A stretch of DNA of 40,808 nucleotides, from assembly GCA_037133095.1 (NCBI GenBank), contig JBAXOT010000014.1, positions 1 to 40,808 of the forward strand, in the 5' to 3' direction. Made by a program: the position numbers and the translations under genes. Below the pieces are notes generated by a model. The model was not told the origin of the DNA. It made no database searches and saw only the letters and a program-made list of their open reading frames with translations. Positions 25,289-32,182 of the stretch are shown here, in pieces; positions within the stretch are counted from its first letter, which is position 1, and each line of letters opens with the position of its first letter. The stretch comes from CAIMZW01 sp037133095 (GTDB lineage Bacteria; Actinomycetota; Actinomycetes; Nanopelagicales; Nanopelagicaceae).

Positions 25289-25819
25289 ATGACCGAGCGT
25301 CAGAAATTTCACGTTGTTCAAAAATTTAAGAATTTTGAATTGCGCACTTATGAACCTTGCATTGTTGCGGAAGTTGAGATGTCTGAAGGCTATCGGGCTG
25401 CGACACAAGGGGCCTTCAGGTATCTGTTCAACTATATTTCGCGAGGAAATGGTGCCTCCGCCAGCATTTCAATGACGGCGCCAGTATTAGCGACGACCCA
25501 AAACACTCTTGATTCGAAGGATTGGAAGGTTTCTTTTGTTATGCCGACTGGATCCACACTCTCGGAATTGCCCTTGCCCTCAGATACCCGAGTCACATTG
25601 CGAGAAATTCCGGCCGAGAATTGTGTGGCCCTTGCTTTTAGAGGTTGGGCAACGAAGTCCCTCAGTCAACACAAAGAAGATGTGTTGCGTGCCAGTGCGC
25701 ACGAGGAACTTATTTCACTTTCACAAGAAACCAGAATCTGCCGATTTGACCCGCCCTTTAAACCTGGCTTTATGCAATATAACGAGATCGTGATTCCAAC
25801 TAACACTTCTTCCATGTAG
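25289..25819 (+). CDS. SOUL heme-binding family protein
   Basis: 176 aa, one SOUL domain. FELRTYEPCIVAEVEMSEGYRAATQGAFRYLFNYISRGN and SISMTAPVLAT (the family's conserved MTxPV) are diagnostic, followed by VSFVMPTGSTLSELPLPSD and REIPAENCVALAFRGWA. The protein ends FDPPFKPGFMQYNEIVIP, again typical (N.W/NEV). SOUL proteins bind heme or other tetrapyrroles. There is no signal peptide, so it is cytoplasmic. Its link here, if any, to the nearby Rieske protein is only positional. Confidence 0.9.
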   Translation: MTERQKFHVVQKFKNFELRTYEPCIVAEVEMSEGYRAATQGAFRYLFNYISRGNGASASISMTAPVLATTQNTLDSKDWKVSFVMPTGSTLSELPLPSDTRVTLREIPAENCVALAFRGWATKSLSQHKEDVLRASAHEELISLSQETRICRFDPPFKPGFMQYNEIVIPTNTSSM

Positions 25820-25919
25820 AAACTTTAGGATTCCCAAAGACAATTGTTCATTGGCGAACAAGTAATGTATTCACCCACTCCAACGCTCTAGTAATTGTCC
25901 CCGATGAATGGAGTGTCAC

Positions 25920-26543
25920 TTGGCTAGAGGAATCAAAAAAGTAATCAGCGCGTCGGCAATTGGAGCAGTCTCGGTTCTGGAGTTGCTGAACGCGCAATCA
26001 GCCCAAGCCGCCCCGGTTGATTTCACCGGATCTAGGGTCACTTACCCGCTTGGGGGCACGGTTCAAGTAGTTATCACTGTCGACGGCGCCAGCGGAATTT
26101 ATAAAATCACCAAGATTGCCACCCCAGTACAACCCACGACCAGTCCGAATTCGGCTTACGCAGCCTTCGCAATCCCTACTTTGACCTCCGAGGCTCTCGC
26201 CGCCCAGAGCGCCAACATCACCGGTGTCTCGGGTGCGTCCCAGATTTCTAGTGCTTGGATTTCATCACTAACCTCTGCCCTCGCAGCTGCGACTGCCGCG
26301 GGCGAGCAAGTAGGAAAGGCAGTTACTTCTCCTACTCCTTCTCCGACACCTTCGGGCACACCGACGCCAACTCCTTCGGTCACCCCTACTCCGAAACCTT
26401 CTGGTACTCCAACCCCAACACGTGTGGGCAAGCGCCACAAGATCTCGACGGAACATGATGGCGACAGAAGTGAGGAAGGAAGAGTCACATCGAGAACTGG
26501 TCGTGCATCGAACGGAGAACATTCCTCACACCAGCACGATTAA
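25920..26543 (+). CDS. Secreted Pro/Thr-rich hypothetical protein
   Basis: 207 aa from a TTG at 25920, chosen because GGAG lies 6 nt upstream; ATG 25908 in the same frame would add four residues. Residues about 1-31 are a signal peptide (IGAVSVLELLNAQSAQAA). A small beta-type domain of about 110 residues follows, then a low-complexity linker of alternating Pro, Thr, Ser and Gly at about 140-172, and a charged tail rich in Arg, Glu and His. I do not recognise the domain. An overlapping seven-codon frame (ATG 25904, stop 25925) spans the start. The protein is probably exported and may be displayed on a stalk-like linker. Confidence 0.7.
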   Translation: MARGIKKVISASAIGAVSVLELLNAQSAQAAPVDFTGSRVTYPLGGTVQVVITVDGASGIYKITKIATPVQPTTSPNSAYAAFAIPTLTSEALAAQSANITGVSGASQISSAWISSLTSALAAATAAGEQVGKAVTSPTPSPTPSGTPTPTPSVTPTPKPSGTPTPTRVGKRHKISTEHDGDRSEEGRVTSRTGRASNGEHSSHQHD

Positions 26544-26583
26544 CCTCAAATTCAACTAGGAATCAAGTTTCTTAAAGACAATC

Positions 26584-26617
26584 CGCCGCTCTATTCTCAC
26601 ATGGATTCTGAGCGGCG
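26584..26617. terminator. Possible bidirectional hairpin
   Basis: CGCCGCTC and GAGCGGCG form a perfect 8-bp stem with an 18-nt loop between two convergent genes. There is no T run, so its role as a terminator is uncertain. Confidence 0.35.
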
Positions 26618-26650
26618 AGTCCCCCATAGCCAATGCATGCAGGTAGAACA

Positions 26651-27244
26651 TCAGTTATAAATATCAGTGACCAAGATTCGTCCATCGACTTCAGACACCT
26701 CATACCCTTTTAGCGGCTCCGAGGCTGGCCCTGATTCCGGAGCGCCGCTAATTCGATTGAAAAATGAGTCGTGACAATGACATATCAGTTTCGCCTCATC
26801 CAGTTCAACAGCACAGGCTTCGTGCGTGCAATTATTATCAAAGACGATGAGCTTGCCTTTTTCCCTAGTTATTACAAAGGACTTCCCTTTAGATCGAGAA
26901 TCAGGCGATAGGAAGATGCGCGTTTGCCCATCCGGCACATCTGTACTCGCGGCCAAATTGACCTGAAATGGGCCATTGGAAATTTGAGTTGGTGTTGGTG
27001 AAGCACTCGGTGAAGGAGTGGTGCTTGGCGTAGATCTTGGGGCAGGAAGTGGGACTCCTTTGTTCCACATTAACTTCTTACCCGATTTGATTGCCGTGTA
27101 TTTCTTGCCGCGCCAAACGATTACTTGGCCTAATCGAGTTGGCTTTAATGTAGGTCCGGACGAAGCAAAGGTTGCCGGGATTCCTAATTGCATCAAGGCG
27201 AGAGTCATTAGGGATGCAAAACTTCGCCGGCCAATCTGCCCCAT
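26651..27244 (-). CDS. Exported Rieske [2Fe-2S] protein
   Basis: 197 aa. The N-terminus MGQIGRRSFASLMTLALMQL is a twin-arginine-type signal (RRSFAS). A short segment follows with WRGKKYTAIKSGKKLMW at 44-60, then a Pro/Ser/Thr linker at about 66-90. The C-terminal Rieske domain has ligands Cys139, His141, Cys155 and His158, and Cys144 and Cys157 for the disulphide of high-potential Rieske centres. Tat export fits a folded Fe-S cofactor. It is unlikely to be the bc1 subunit because no cytochrome genes are adjacent and there is no long membrane hairpin. The redox partner is unknown. AGGGA lies 8 nt before the ATG. Confidence 0.85.
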   Translation of the reverse strand: MGQIGRRSFASLMTLALMQLGIPATFASSGPTLKPTRLGQVIVWRGKKYTAIKSGKKLMWNKGVPLPAPRSTPSTTPSPSASPTPTQISNGPFQVNLAASTDVPDGQTRIFLSPDSRSKGKSFVITREKGKLIVFDNNCTHEACAVELDEAKLICHCHDSFFNRISGAPESGPASEPLKGYEVSEVDGRILVTDIYN

Positions 27245-27411
27245 ATTTCATTCCCTGCTTCAAAGTCTTCCGCTCTCTTAACGGAAAGTTAAGATAAGTA
27301 TGACTCAATGGCCACTAAATCTTGAGTGATTTTAATGTGGTATTCAACATTGCAAGTTAGACGTGTTTAGATATATTGCAAAATTGAAGGACACTTCTCA
27401 CCAATCAAACA

Positions 27412-27909
27412 TTAGAAATGTTCTTCGAGTTCAAGTTCCAATGGAAATGTAGGCGCACCGTTCAAAAGCAAATCTCCAAATAGGCTTGGTAAAGCTCGTG
27501 GAGTCAAATGCTCGTTGGTGGCGAATAGTTCCTCGGAAGTCCACCAGCGATTTTCTACGAACGATTTATGTTCTATTTCAGAAAATCCCGAAATGTCGAT
27601 CTCAAACCCTGCTACTCGTGAAAAGAACCACGACTCTTTCGTATGAACTTTGTTGCCGTTGAAGGTGTATCTCGCTTGGCGATTCCAGATGTGTGGACCT
27701 AATTCGAAATCCATTAAACCCGTCTCCTCTGCAACTTCGCGCTTGGCGGCTTCGGCTGGAGATTCACCTTCCTCAATCCCTCCTCCAACGGGGCACCAAA
27801 AAAAGTCACTGGAGTTAACTGGATCGAATATCTTAAATAGCAACAGGCGATCCAACTGGTCCACCAAAAGAATCCGAGCTGTGTGACGAATTTGAAAATC
27901 GGGTATCAC
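27412..27909 (-). CDS. NUDIX hydrolase
   Basis: 165 aa from GTG 27909. The open frame extends to 28110, but that part runs antisense through the next gene, while VIPDFQIRHTARILLVDQLDRLL is a typical NUDIX start. The NUDIX box is complete (GGIEEGESPAEAAKREVAEETG, G-x5-E-x7-RE-x2-EE-x-G). The C-terminal EHKSFVENRWWTSEELFAT is the usual final helix region. It hydrolyses a nucleoside diphosphate linked to another group; the substrate is unknown. CAGAAT lies six bases before the GTG, so it may be leaderless. It sits back-to-back with the NTF2-like gene, 39 nt apart. Confidence 0.85.
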   Translation of the reverse strand: MIPDFQIRHTARILLVDQLDRLLLFKIFDPVNSSDFFWCPVGGGIEEGESPAEAAKREVAEETGLMDFELGPHIWNRQARYTFNGNKVHTKESWFFSRVAGFEIDISGFSEIEHKSFVENRWWTSEELFATNEHLTPRALPSLFGDLLLNGAPTFPLELELEEHF

Positions 27910-27935
27910 GATGCAATTCTGCCGTAGTTCTGGTT

Positions 27936-27941
27936 TAACCT
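27936..27941 (+). promoter_or_regulatory. -10 box of leaderless NTF2-like gene
   Basis: TAACCT followed by seven bases and the ATG at 27949. On the other strand CAGAAT (27921-27916) is six bases before the NUDIX GTG, so two leaderless promoters fit within 39 nt. Confidence 0.4.
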
Positions 27942-27948
27942 TAAACTT

Positions 27949-28311
27949 ATGAACCTGGCACACGATTTCGACAAAATCATTAAGAAAGAACTCAGAATTC
28001 TTGACCCAGAAGTGCGACTCAACGAGGGACTCATACGGGAGTTGCTTCACCCTGATTTCCTCGAGTTTGGTGCTTCTGGTCGGGTGTGGGACACCGATGC
28101 AATTGTGCAAGCCCTGGTTAACGATCCTAATCCCCAGGCAATAGAAGCATACGATTTTGTAGCAACTTCAATTTCTTCTCAGGCCGTCTTACTCACCTTC
28201 AAGTGCGAATCTGGTGGAAGAAAGACGTTGCGAAGTTCAGTTTGGTTACAAGGTGAAGGTGGCGAATGGTTGCTGCGATTTCACCAAGGAACCCTTGTCG
28301 AAATTAGTTAA
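27949..28311 (+). CDS. NTF2-like (DUF4440) protein
   Basis: 120 aa. NLAHDFDKIIKKELRILDPEVRLNEGLIRELLHPDFLEFGASGRVWDTDAIVQAL is the usual opening of DUF4440/NTF2-like proteins (E..l..p..R.d...l..LL.pdF.E.G.sG), and WLLRFHQGTLV the last strand. The cone-shaped fold binds a small molecule or acts as a ribonuclease-H-inhibitor-like protein; function unknown here. It is monocistronic, divergent from the NUDIX gene. Confidence 0.85.
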   Translation: MNLAHDFDKIIKKELRILDPEVRLNEGLIRELLHPDFLEFGASGRVWDTDAIVQALVNDPNPQAIEAYDFVATSISSQAVLLTFKCESGGRKTLRSSVWLQGEGGEWLLRFHQGTLVEIS

Positions 28312-28355
28312 CAGTTGGTGTTTAACAGGCGAGATGCTGGCAGAGGAATTAGATA

Positions 28356-28396
28356 ACGTGCGCCCGAAGGGATGAAACTGGGCACTGGGAGTCAGT
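28356..28396 (-). repeat. Degenerate repeat R1 (tRNA-Arg-like 3' end fragment)
   Basis: The run GGGATGAAACTGGGCACTGG is identical to one in R3 at 30047-30066, and the whole 40 nt matches R3 at 34 positions. Its first part, GTGCGCCCGAAGGGAT, differs from the tRNA-Arg 3' end (GTGCGCTTGAAGGGAT) at two positions. It may be a tRNA 3' remnant. Confidence 0.55.
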
Positions 28397-28477
28397 TATT
28401 GATATGTCAGAGTGGATTTCGCGTAGTATCGTCAAGAAAATAATCGCCCTTGAATTTGATGAAAGAGAGCTAAACCG

Positions 28478-28810
28478 GTGAACATGGATCCCATTGAAAC
28501 GAACCCTGAAAGTTACAAAGTGGTCTTCGAAAATGATCAAGTCAGAGTGTTGGAATATTTAGATCACCCTGGGCATATGACCAAACCTCACCAACATCCA
28601 GATAGCGTGATGTACACGTTGAGCACTTTTTCGAGGCGACTTCATGCAAACGGCGCCACTCGCGATGTCGAAATTTCCACCGGAACCACGGGATGGTTAC
28701 CGGCTCAGGTACACGCCGGGGAGAATATTGGACAGACTGACACCCATGTTATTTTCGTGGAGTTAAAGGGTGATTCAGCCCTGACAGAAAAGATTGGCCC
28801 ACAAATCTAA
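28478..28810 (+). CDS. Cupin-fold protein
   Basis: 110 aa from GTG 28478; an ATG at 28484 is the alternative. VVFENDQVRVLEYLDHPGHMTKPHQHPDSVMYTLSTFSRRLH is a cupin motif 1 region with His residues in HPGHMTKPHQHPDS that may bind a metal, and GWLPAQVHAGENIGQTDTHVIFVELKG is motif 2. Similar short proteins are annotated as cytoplasmic cupins without known reaction. It lies between repeat R1 and the first tRNA-Arg gene and points in the opposite direction to the tRNA. Confidence 0.78.
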   Translation: MNMDPIETNPESYKVVFENDQVRVLEYLDHPGHMTKPHQHPDSVMYTLSTFSRRLHANGATRDVEISTGTTGWLPAQVHAGENIGQTDTHVIFVELKGDSALTEKIGPQI

Positions 28811-28882
28811 AAGCCATCCCACCTTTGCTCCTGGTTAGGAAAATTCGACAACCGAAGCGAAAGGCGATTGGAGTCGAATTTG

Positions 28883-28955
28883 TGCGCTTGAAGGGATTCG
28901 AACCCCTAACCTTCTGATCCGTAGTCAGATGCTCTATCCGTTGAGCCACAAGCGC
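28883..28955 (-). tRNA. tRNA-Arg(ACG): tRNA-Arg (anticodon ACG), copy 1
   Basis: 73 nt without an encoded CCA. The acceptor stem GCGCTTG / CAAGCGC pairs perfectly. The D arm is GCTC/GAGC, the anticodon arm TCTGA-CTACGGA-TCAGA with anticodon ACG, and the T loop is TTCGAAT. The tRNA reads CGN arginine codons after A34 deamination. It differs from the copy at 30651 at only two positions. Confidence 0.95.
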
Positions 28956-29094
28956 CATCGAAAGTTAATAGAAACCAAATCTGTCCATAGTTCTCCGCTC
29001 ATTCATTGTTGACGAGATGTATTTGAGGAAAAACTAGAAAGTATTTATCGGATTCTTGGAAGCGATGTTAAAATTCGAATTGTCAGGTGGGTGT

Positions 29095-29127
29095 AAAAAG
29101 CCCCCAGTTAATTCTGGGGGCTTTTTT
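29095..29127 (-). terminator. Terminator after the uridine-kinase-like gene
   Basis: A perfect 13-bp stem (AAAAAGCCCCCAG / CTGGGGGCTTTTT) with TTAATT loop and a T run on both strands. It lies 67 nt after the kinase stop and insulates the tRNA-Arg gene from it. The core recurs in degraded form at 29987. Confidence 0.85.
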
Positions 29128-29173
29128 AATGCTAAAAACTAGTGCGCGCCTGGAGTGATGCTGCGGGGCACTG
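29096..29173 (-). repeat. Direct repeat R2 (terminator plus GTGCGC element)
   Basis: Contains the terminator hairpin followed by AATG, AAAACT and GTGCGC...GGGGCACTG, in the same order as R3 at 29987-30066. On the minus strand it ends in a stop codon just before the hairpin, as if it were the 3' end of a lost gene. Confidence 0.5.
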
Positions 29174-29194
29174 AAAACTTCTATTACGTTCATT

Positions 29195-29920
29195 CTAGTC
29201 TCCACGCTCAACGACTATCGGATTATCAAAATCGCTGTTGTCAATGATTAGATTCGCAATACTTTTAGGCGTCACTTCCTCAAAGTACAATTTTTCAGCT
29301 TCGTGGTAGCGATTACGGTGAACATCTTCCGCCTCCACAAATCCTTCAGAAACAGCATCTCTAGTAATTCCCCTACTCAGGGAAAGAGAAATAGGTACTT
29401 CGAGCCATATTCGATAATCCCAGTAGAAGTTATATTCAGGTCTAAGTGCGAACATAGAATCAACAATTAGAATTGAATTGTTGGGGACGTTTACCTGAAC
29501 ATGTCGGTAGTCGATCCCAGTAAGGGGATCAAACCCACATAATGCAACAGATCCCGAGCCATTTGGACCAGATGGCTCTAGAAGAAGGTTAATTGCCGAT
29601 TCAAAGTCTGGCGCATTCTTGTAGTAGCCAAATCCTGAAGTTCGGTCATAACCTTTGTCTCGCGCATCACGCCAAGGGTGCTTAAAATTATCGAACGACG
29701 TGCGAAGAGTTGGCCGTCTTAACTCGCGGACTTTTTCTGCAAGTTGATCAGCAAATACCGTCTTTCCCGCGGCAGGAAATCCATCGACGGCGACTCGGAT
29801 TCTTCTAGTGCTCAATCCAGATATTCTCTCTGCAATAGAAGATAAGAGTTCTGACCTGTTGAGTGAAACGTACGAAGGAGCGTCCTGTTTCCAACTCGAT
29901 ACTGATTCAAAAGCGAGCAT
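29195..29920 (-). CDS. Uridine-kinase-like P-loop protein
   Basis: 241 aa. Walker A is GFPAAGKT within VAVDGFPAAGKTVFADQLAE, near residue 45-55, as in uridine kinase/phosphoribulokinase-like proteins. TLRTSFDNFKHPW and YYKNAPDFESAINLLLEP follow, then ILIVDSMFALRPEYNFYWDYRIWLEV, the Walker-B-like block, and SLSRGITRDA, the LID arginines. Many actinobacterial proteins of this type are called uridine kinase without test. It lies between two direct repeats (R2, R3), is monocistronic, and has CAGAAT six bases before the ATG. Confidence 0.82.
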   Translation of the reverse strand: MLAFESVSSWKQDAPSYVSLNRSELLSSIAERISGLSTRRIRVAVDGFPAAGKTVFADQLAEKVRELRRPTLRTSFDNFKHPWRDARDKGYDRTSGFGYYKNAPDFESAINLLLEPSGPNGSGSVALCGFDPLTGIDYRHVQVNVPNNSILIVDSMFALRPEYNFYWDYRIWLEVPISLSLSRGITRDAVSEGFVEAEDVHRNRYHEAEKLYFEEVTPKSIANLIIDNSDFDNPIVVERGD

Positions 29921-29926
29921 GACTCA

Positions 29927-29932
29927 ATTCTG
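29927..29932 (-). promoter_or_regulatory. -10-like box of the uridine-kinase-like gene
   Basis: CAGAAT on the minus strand, six bases before the ATG at 29920. The same word lies six bases before the NUDIX start at 27909. Confidence 0.35.
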
Positions 29933-29986
29933 GCATGCAAGATGAAAACCAGTGCTTCAATTGAATCAAGGCCGTCAACCTGATGC

Positions 29987-30066
29987 AAAAGTCCCCTCGT
30001 TAATTCTGGGGGCTTTTCCAATGTGAAAACTTACGTGCGCCTCGTGGGATGAAACTGGGCACTGGC
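29987..30066 (-). repeat. Direct repeat R3 (degraded terminator plus GTGCGC element)
   Basis: AAAAGTCCCC and GGGGGCTTTT form a hairpin with one G-T pair around TCGTTAATTCT, then AATG, AAAACTT and ACGTGCGCCTCGTGGGATG. It matches R2 in element order and R1 in the run GGGATGAAACTGGGCACTGG. It is on the far side of the kinase gene from R2. Confidence 0.55.
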
Positions 30067-30117
30067 AGTCATCGGTACTTCTCGTTCCGAGTGACAAAGA
30101 TTCTGCAATAATTGAGC

Positions 30118-30633
30118 ATGGGATCACTTGTTCTAAGACCAGCAAATACGATTGATGCCTATGAAATTGCTCGAATTCATGTCAAAACTTGGCAGAGTGC
30201 CTATTTGGGGATGATTCCCGATTCCTATCTGCAAAATTTGGATGTTGATCAAAGAGCTAGGAATTGGGTGCAAATTCTTGAATCTTCAATTGAAGGCAAC
30301 CAAACAATCGTCGCTGAAATTGATGGAGCAATAGTCGGATTTATAGGTGTTGGTCCAAGTCGTGAACCTACTTCATTTAACCTAGGTGAGGTACATGCGA
30401 TTTATGTTGATCCAAACAATCAAAACTTTGGAGTTGGTTCCAACTTATTGAAAGAAGGGATTCGGATCCTTAAAGATCAAGAGTTCCGCGGAGCGATGCT
30501 TTGGGTTCTTGACCAGAATAGCCAAACTCGCACCTGGTATGAATCTCGGGGCTGGAAATCCAACGGCAAGAGCAAAAAGGATAAAATCAAAGATTTCGAA
30601 ATAGTACAAATTCAATACGAAATCGATTTCTAG
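30118..30633 (+). CDS. GNAT-family N-acetyltransferase
   Basis: 171 aa from ATG 30118; a TTG two codons earlier is possible. RPANTIDAYEIARIHVKTWQSAYLGMIPDSYLQNLDVDQRARNW is the common opening of a large GNAT group (ARIHV.TWR..Y.G..P...L..L). VHAIYVDPNNQNFGVGSNLLKEG carries the acetyl-CoA loop, in which the usual Q/R-x-x-G-x-G is N-F-G-V-G, and ARTWYESRGW-like sequence closes the domain. The substrate is unknown. It lies between R3 and tRNA-Arg copy 2 and faces the tRNA. Confidence 0.87.
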   Translation: MGSLVLRPANTIDAYEIARIHVKTWQSAYLGMIPDSYLQNLDVDQRARNWVQILESSIEGNQTIVAEIDGAIVGFIGVGPSREPTSFNLGEVHAIYVDPNNQNFGVGSNLLKEGIRILKDQEFRGAMLWVLDQNSQTRTWYESRGWKSNGKSKKDKIKDFEIVQIQYEIDF

Positions 30634-30650
30634 CCATTTACTAGAAAAAG

Positions 30651-30723
30651 TGCGCTTGAAGGGATTCGAACCCCCAACCTTCTGATCCGTAGTCAGATGC
30701 TCTATCCGTTGAGCTACAAGCGC
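30651..30723 (-). tRNA. tRNA-Arg(ACG): tRNA-Arg (anticodon ACG), copy 2
   Basis: 73 nt, acceptor GCGCTTG / CAAGCGC, anticodon arm TCTGA-CTACGGA-TCAGA, no encoded CCA. It differs from copy 1 at one base in the T stem region and one in the D stem, so 71 of 73 positions agree. The flanks of the copies are unrelated. Confidence 0.95.
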
Positions 30724-30752
30724 TAGTTGCGAAGTCGAATACTACCTTCTCC

Positions 30753-32084
30753 CTAGTTTTGACCCAAACCGAGCAATAAAAAGCGGGAAACTTCCTTAAT
30801 CCGAGGCTTACCTAAGGGTTCACCAGCCGCGATTTCGGCTGCGTTTATCCGTTCCCAGAAAGGCTGGTCTACCACGATGATTTCGGAGTTTATGAGAGGG
30901 ACGAGGTCTTCGCTCGCTTTTGGTTCGCCTAGATCTTCGATAACTAACTTCACAACGTCGGAGGCATCGCTCTTGTTTGTGCCAATTACACCTGAAGGCC
31001 CGCGCTTGGCCCAACCAACGGTGTAAACATTGGTTCCGGTCACGCGACCTTCTTCGTTGAGGATCTTTCCCTTTTCGTAAGTAACGCCATCAATAGGAAG
31101 GGCTTCGTATCCAATCGCCGAAATAACCAGCCCGCATTTGATTGTGTAAGTGTCACCGGTGTCAACAATTTTTCCATCGTGAATTTCATTTATGCCGAAG
31201 ACAATCTCTTCGACTCGCATATCACCGCGAATTTCTTTTGGCGTCGAGAGAAAACGGAATTCAAGTGCGTGGTCGTTGCCTTTCTTTTCGCCCTCGGCAA
31301 CAATCCGCATCGCTTCTAGGTTATTTCTTGTTTCTTTCTCGATCTCACCGTCTACGGCCGAGGCAAGTGCCCTGGCGTGAGCCTCCTCAATTGCGATTGG
31401 GTCCATATAGACATCAGTGTGTTCCAACTTTGGCAAGTCACGTAATTCAGGTGCGGTAAATGCGGCATGCTCTGGGCCGCGACGGCCAGTGATGTAGACC
31501 TTGCGAATATGGCTGGCATGTAACATGGCGAGCGCATGTTCCGCCGTGTCGGTGGTATCAAGTTCGGTCGGATTCAAGGCCAAGATGCGACCGCAATCCA
31601 TGGCAACATTTCCGGCACCGATAACGACGGCTACTTCGGTGTCCAGTTCAACATCGGCGTGAACGTAATCTGGATGACCGTTGTACCAAGGAACGAATTC
31701 CGCGGCCGAGATCGAGCCAACTAAATCTTCGCCCGGTATTCCTAATTTCTTTCCAATCGAGGAGCCGGTGCACATAATCACGGCGTCATAGCGTTCAGTG
31801 AGATCGGACATTTTTAGATCTGTGCCGAGTTCGACATTTGCAAAAAGGCGAAACTTTGGATGGCTGGCAATCTTTTCAAAGACTTTGGAAACTGTCTTAA
31901 TCTTTGGGTGATCAGGGGCGACTCCCGAACGAACCAACCCCCAAGGAGTCGGGAGGCGTTCGATGAGATCAATGGCGAAACTGAGATCTTCGGTCTCCGA
32001 ATTCTGAAGTGCCTGAGCGCTGAAGTAACCTGCTGGACCTGCACCAACGATGGCAATCTTGTAACGCTTCAACGAATCCTCCAT
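30753..32084 (-). CDS. fprA: Ferredoxin-NADP reductase, FprA type
   Basis: 443 aa, the length of actinobacterial FprA (adrenodoxin-reductase-like). KIAIVGAGPAGYFSAQAL is the FAD dinucleotide motif at the N-terminus. LPTPWGLVRSGVAPDHPKIKTVSKVFEK is the family signature. VVIGAGNVAMDCGRIL with RKVYITGRRGPEHAAFT is the NADPH domain (Arg residues for the 2'-phosphate). YTVGWAKRGPSGVIGTNKSDA near the end is also diagnostic. It transfers electrons between NADPH and ferredoxin in the cytoplasm. It is downstream of the sugar-acid operon on the same strand with a 98-nt gap, so it is probably a separate unit. Confidence 0.94.
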   Translation of the reverse strand: MEDSLKRYKIAIVGAGPAGYFSAQALQNSETEDLSFAIDLIERLPTPWGLVRSGVAPDHPKIKTVSKVFEKIASHPKFRLFANVELGTDLKMSDLTERYDAVIMCTGSSIGKKLGIPGEDLVGSISAAEFVPWYNGHPDYVHADVELDTEVAVVIGAGNVAMDCGRILALNPTELDTTDTAEHALAMLHASHIRKVYITGRRGPEHAAFTAPELRDLPKLEHTDVYMDPIAIEEAHARALASAVDGEIEKETRNNLEAMRIVAEGEKKGNDHALEFRFLSTPKEIRGDMRVEEIVFGINEIHDGKIVDTGDTYTIKCGLVISAIGYEALPIDGVTYEKGKILNEEGRVTGTNVYTVGWAKRGPSGVIGTNKSDASDVVKLVIEDLGEPKASEDLVPLINSEIIVVDQPFWERINAAEIAAGEPLGKPRIKEVSRFLLLGLGQN

Positions 32085-32182
32085 AGTTAAATCTTCAATG
32101 ACTGGTCTCTGGCAAATATACGGATTTGAGTTTACAGGTGGGTAAGTGGACTTCTACAAGGGTTAGAACTGTGATTTACCAG

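Noticed and set aside
25844..25861. Inverted repeat TTGTTC / GAACAA after the SOUL gene
   Set aside because: Six-base arms without a T run; neither a convincing terminator nor tied to a promoter.
26325..26425. Short tandem-like repeats that could suggest a CRISPR or minisatellite
   Set aside because: They are codons for Pro, Thr, Ser and Gly in a linker of an exported protein and have no constant repeat-spacer pattern.
27910..28110. N-terminal extension of the NUDIX protein
   Set aside because: It runs antisense through the NTF2-like gene, which has clear family features, and lies outside the NUDIX domain.
28356..30723. An active mobile element at the tRNA-Arg pair
   Set aside because: No integrase, transposase, terminal inverted repeats or toxin genes are present; only decayed direct repeats are seen.
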